This document shows, in pieces, positions 61,568-64,000 of a stretch of 64,000 nucleotides of DNA (positions are counted from its first letter, which is position 1; every line of letters begins with the position of its first letter). Position numbers and translations under genes: made by a program. This DNA is from RHKX01 sp046330415 (GTDB taxonomy: Bacteria; Actinomycetota; Thermoleophilia; Solirubrobacterales; 70-9): NCBI GenBank assembly GCA_046330415.1, contig JAXLSW010000015.1:90736-154735 (forward strand). Reading direction: 5' to 3'. The notes below the pieces were generated by a model. That model was not told where the DNA came from and made no database searches. It saw only the letters and a list, made by a program, of their open reading frames with translations.

Positions 61568-62523
61568 ATGAGCGAAGCGAACCCCAGCCCGGATGACGAG
61601 GCCGGCGTCGGCACCGGCCTGTGGCCGACGTTCAAGCGCGCCGCCGGCGAGTTCCAGCAGGACGAGATGACCGACCGCGCGGCCGCGCTCACCTACTACG
61701 GGCTGCTGTCGCTCTTCCCGGCGCTGATCGCGCTCGTCTCGATCGTCGGTCTCTTCGCCGACCCGGAGCGGACGACCCAGTCGCTCACCGACATAGTCAC
61801 CGACATCGGCCCCGACACCGCCGTCGACACATTCCAGGGTCCGATCGACTCGATCACCGCCAACCGTGGGGCCGCCGGCGTGCTGTTCTTCGTCGGCCTC
61901 GCGACCGCCATCTGGTCGGCCTCGGGCTACGTCGGCGCGTTCATGCGCGCCGCCAACGTCGCCTGGGAGGCGGAGGAGGGCGGCCGTTCAAGAAGCTGCG
62001 GCCGCTGCAGCTGGCGGTGACGCTGACGATGGTCCTGATGCTGGCGCTGGTGGCCCTGTCGCTCGTGATGACCGGGCCGATCGTCCGCGCCGTCGGCCGT
62101 GAGATCGGGATCGGCAGCACCGCGACGGACATCTGGGACATCGCCAAGTGGCCGGTCCTCGTCCTCGTCCTGCTCCTGATGATCGGGGTGCTCTACTACG
62201 CGGCGCCCAACGTGAGGCTGCCGCGGTTCCGCTGGATCACCCTCGGCAGCGCCTTCGCGCTGGTCACGTGGGTCGTCGCCTCCGGCGCGTTCGCGTTCTA
62301 CGTCGCGAACTTCGGCTCCTACGACAAGACCTACGGGACGCTCGGCGGGCTCGTCACCATGCTGGTCTGGATGTGGATCAGCAACCTCGCGCTCCTGTTC
62401 GGGCTCGAGCTCGACGCCGAGAGGGAGCGCAACCTCAGAGAGCTCGCGGCCGGGATCACGAGCGCCGCCCGGGGGATCCAGCTCGAGCCGCGCGAGCCGC
62501 CGGAGGGCGAACGTGCCCCCTGA
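61568..62523 (+). pseudogene. YihY/BrkB-family membrane protein gene, one frameshift
   Basis: ATG 61568 opens a YihY protein (FQQDEMTDRAAALTYYGLLS, LFPALIALVSIVGLF, AIWSASGYVGAFMRAANVAW). Near 61978-61986 the frame changes: the continuation RPFKKLRPLQLAVTLTMVLM, PRFRWITLGSAFALVTWVV, FGSYDKTYGTLGGLVTMLVW and the C-terminus to 62523 lie in another frame. One missing base in the GGGCGGCCG run restores a normal 318-aa protein with six helices. Because both halves are well conserved, a sequencing error or very recent mutation is likely. Function of the family is unclear (not an RNase). Confidence 0.85.
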
Positions 62524-62644
62524 GTGCGGCCGGCGCGGCTGGGGCGGGTTGGCGAGGCGGTCACCGACCGCAACTCCCCGCCCGGCGCTGGTTTATCGTC
62601 ACTGATTGCGTCCACGGGGACACAGAAACCGAATCAGAGAGACC

Positions 62645-64000
62645 TTGAGCAAGCGCTTCACGAAGCTGGCGATCGCGTTCGCCCTCGCCATGCTGGTGCC
62701 CGTCAGCGGTGCCTCGGCGAAGGACTACGCCGGCACCGCCCTGAACATCATCCCGTCGGGTCAGTACGGCAGCGTGCCGCCGCCCACCAGCCTCGATCCG
62801 GGCAAGCTGCCCGCGACTCAGCAGGCGGAGATGTACGACGGACTGACGCCCTGTTCGACAACGTCACCGACGGCGATCTCACCAAGTACTTCAAGTCGGA
62901 GGCGCTGAACAGCCTCGGCACCGACGGCCCCGGAACCCCTGAGGAGGTTCCCGGCCATCCCGAGATCCAGATCACGCGCGACATCTACAACGTCCCGCAT
63001 GTCGTCGCGCAGACGCACGAGGGCGGCGTCTTCGCCGCCGGGTGGATCGCCGCCGAGGATCGCGGCCTGCTGCTCAACCAGGCTCGCTACAACGCCCGCG
63101 TCGCCGCCATCGACGCCCCGGGTCTGAGCGCGATCGGGCTCGTCAGCCAGCTCAAGAGCTTCGTCCCGAGCGCCCAGACGGAGGCCGAGGTCGCCAAGCA
63201 GACGCAGGCGCTCGAGGCTCAGGGCAAGGAGGGCGAGGCGGTTCTCGCCGACATCGACACCTTCATCGAGGGGATCAACTACTACAACTCGATCCACTCC
63301 CCGAGCACCGCGCCGTTCACGCGCAACGACATCTACGCCCTGAACGCCCTCAAGGACCAGTTCCTCGGCGAGGGTGGCGGTGACGAGGCGCGCCGTACGC
63401 AGTTCCTCTCGGGCCTGCAGGACCGGCTCGGCCAGAAGAAGGGCATGAGCGTCTTCAACGACCTGCGCCAGTTCAAGAACAACGGCGTGCCGACGACGAT
63501 CGACGGCCGCTTCCCCTACGGCAAGATCCCGAAGCAGCCGAAGGGCAACGTCCTGATCGACCACGGCAGCTACCAGACCACGCCCGCCGTCCAGAACCAG
63601 GCGCTGGCGCGCCAGCTCGAGCGGCATCCGGTGCAGGCGTCGAACACGCTGATGATCACCAAGGGGCAGTCGACCAACAACCGGCCGCTGATGGTCGGTG
63701 GGCCGCAGATCAGCTACTTCTACCCCGGCCTCACCTACGAGATCGACATGAACGCCCCCGGTCTCGTCTGGCGCGGTGCCACCTCGGCGCCGTTCCCCGG
63801 CTACCTGCTGATCGGCCGCGGCGAGGACTTCGCGACGACGCTGACCTCGGCGTCCGGCGATGTCATCGACCAGTACGCGGAGACGCTCTGCAACGGCAGC
63901 GACACGTCCTACAAGTACAAGGGCAAGTGCCGTGAGATGGGCACCTTCGACGCCGGCACCCTGAACGGGGACCCGGTCGTCTTCAAGACCACCGTGCATG
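62645..64000 (+). pseudogene. Penicillin-acylase family (Ntn-hydrolase) gene, frameshifted and cut by the window end
   Basis: TTG 62645 starts a signal peptide (SKRFTKLAIAFALAMLVPV, then GASAKD). At 62850/62851 a base seems missing: GLTP continues in the next frame as LFDNVTDGDLTKYF. From there the frame is open to the window end. Family landmarks are IQITRDIYNVPHVVAQT, FAAGWIAAEDRGLLLNQARY, and the autocleavage site with the nucleophile Ser at 63640-63642 (QAS-NTLMITKG), followed by NRPLMVGGPQISYFYPGLTYEI. Exported acylase that would hydrolyse amide bonds, perhaps N-acyl homoserine lactones or beta-lactam-like amides; the substrate is a guess. Confidence 0.82.

Noticed and set aside
61978..61990. 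Programmed ribosomal frameshift in the YihY gene
   Set aside because: No slippery sequence with a downstream structure is apparent, the family does not use frameshifting, and similar one-base losses occur in unrelated genes of this window.

Overview
The window looks like a chromosome segment from a high-GC actinobacterium, most likely class Thermoleophilia (order Solirubrobacterales). The evidence is a G+C content of roughly 70 % by eye, many GTG/TTG starts, dense gene packing with ATGA/GTGA overlaps, and lineage-typical proteins: the 'AxGLAKNSVKSKQIKDG' family, a DivIVA-like protein beside uvrB, and C-terminal 'DTTPP...TDAAGN' modules. Family names come from motif recognition without database searches. 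I see no insertion sequence, prophage or CRISPR array.

Layout. 0-10.7 kb: cut beta-propeller protein, 59-aa membrane protein, PPi-type phosphofructokinase (-), three translationally coupled paralogous exported proteins, DCC thiol oxidoreductase plus substrate-binding lipoprotein, epimerase, malic enzyme, SDR, zinc metallopeptidase. 10.8-19.2 kb: polA; a PspC/LiaF-like protein with its histidine kinase and response regulator; a secreted calcium-binding-type protein; an ECF-like sigma factor fused to a membrane segment and a Gly/Ser tail; a DMT transporter. 19.2-33 kb: palindromic repeats, FAD oxidoreductase, rpsA-coaE-transglycosylase, DoxX, cation/proton antiporter, uvrB, then a damaged interval (27.4-30.07 kb) holding a frameshifted DivIVA-like gene that carries a piece of a second rpsA, a frameshifted beta-helix protein, and the frameshifted 5' end of uvrA. 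33-45 kb: peptidase, acyltransferase, panB-panC-DUF2520, fmdB-type zinc ribbon, family-4 uracil-DNA glycosylase, tsaE-tsaB-rimI-tsaD, glutaredoxin-like protein, rex, GCS2 ligase, DUF1844 protein. 45-55.5 kb: membrane pyrophosphatase; two copies of a module (small 2-TM protein + APC permease fused to a universal-stress domain) flanking a PhlG-like hydrolase; two TrkA proteins; a ferredoxin-reductase-like flavoprotein. 55.5-64 kb: tRNA-Gln with tandem 47-bp repeats, lipoprotein, heterodimeric ABC exporter with a likely operator, small Cys protein, RhtA-like exporter, a frameshifted YihY/BrkB gene and a frameshifted, right-truncated penicillin-acylase family gene.

How the genes work together. 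DNA repair is well represented (uvrA, uvrB, polA, UDG4). PPi-PFK and the K+-independent H+-PPase suggest a PPi-based energy economy, with Rex watching NADH. tsaB/D/E are most of the bacterial t6A set. The TrkA pair next to an APC-USP transporter suggests nucleotide-gated ion transport. A recurring TANNNT hexamer 6-10 nt before many start codons points to widespread leaderless transcription and was used to pick several starts.

Caution: at least five genes carry single-base frameshifts, and a diverged rpsA piece sits inside another gene. Metagenome or long-read assembly error is as likely as biology there.
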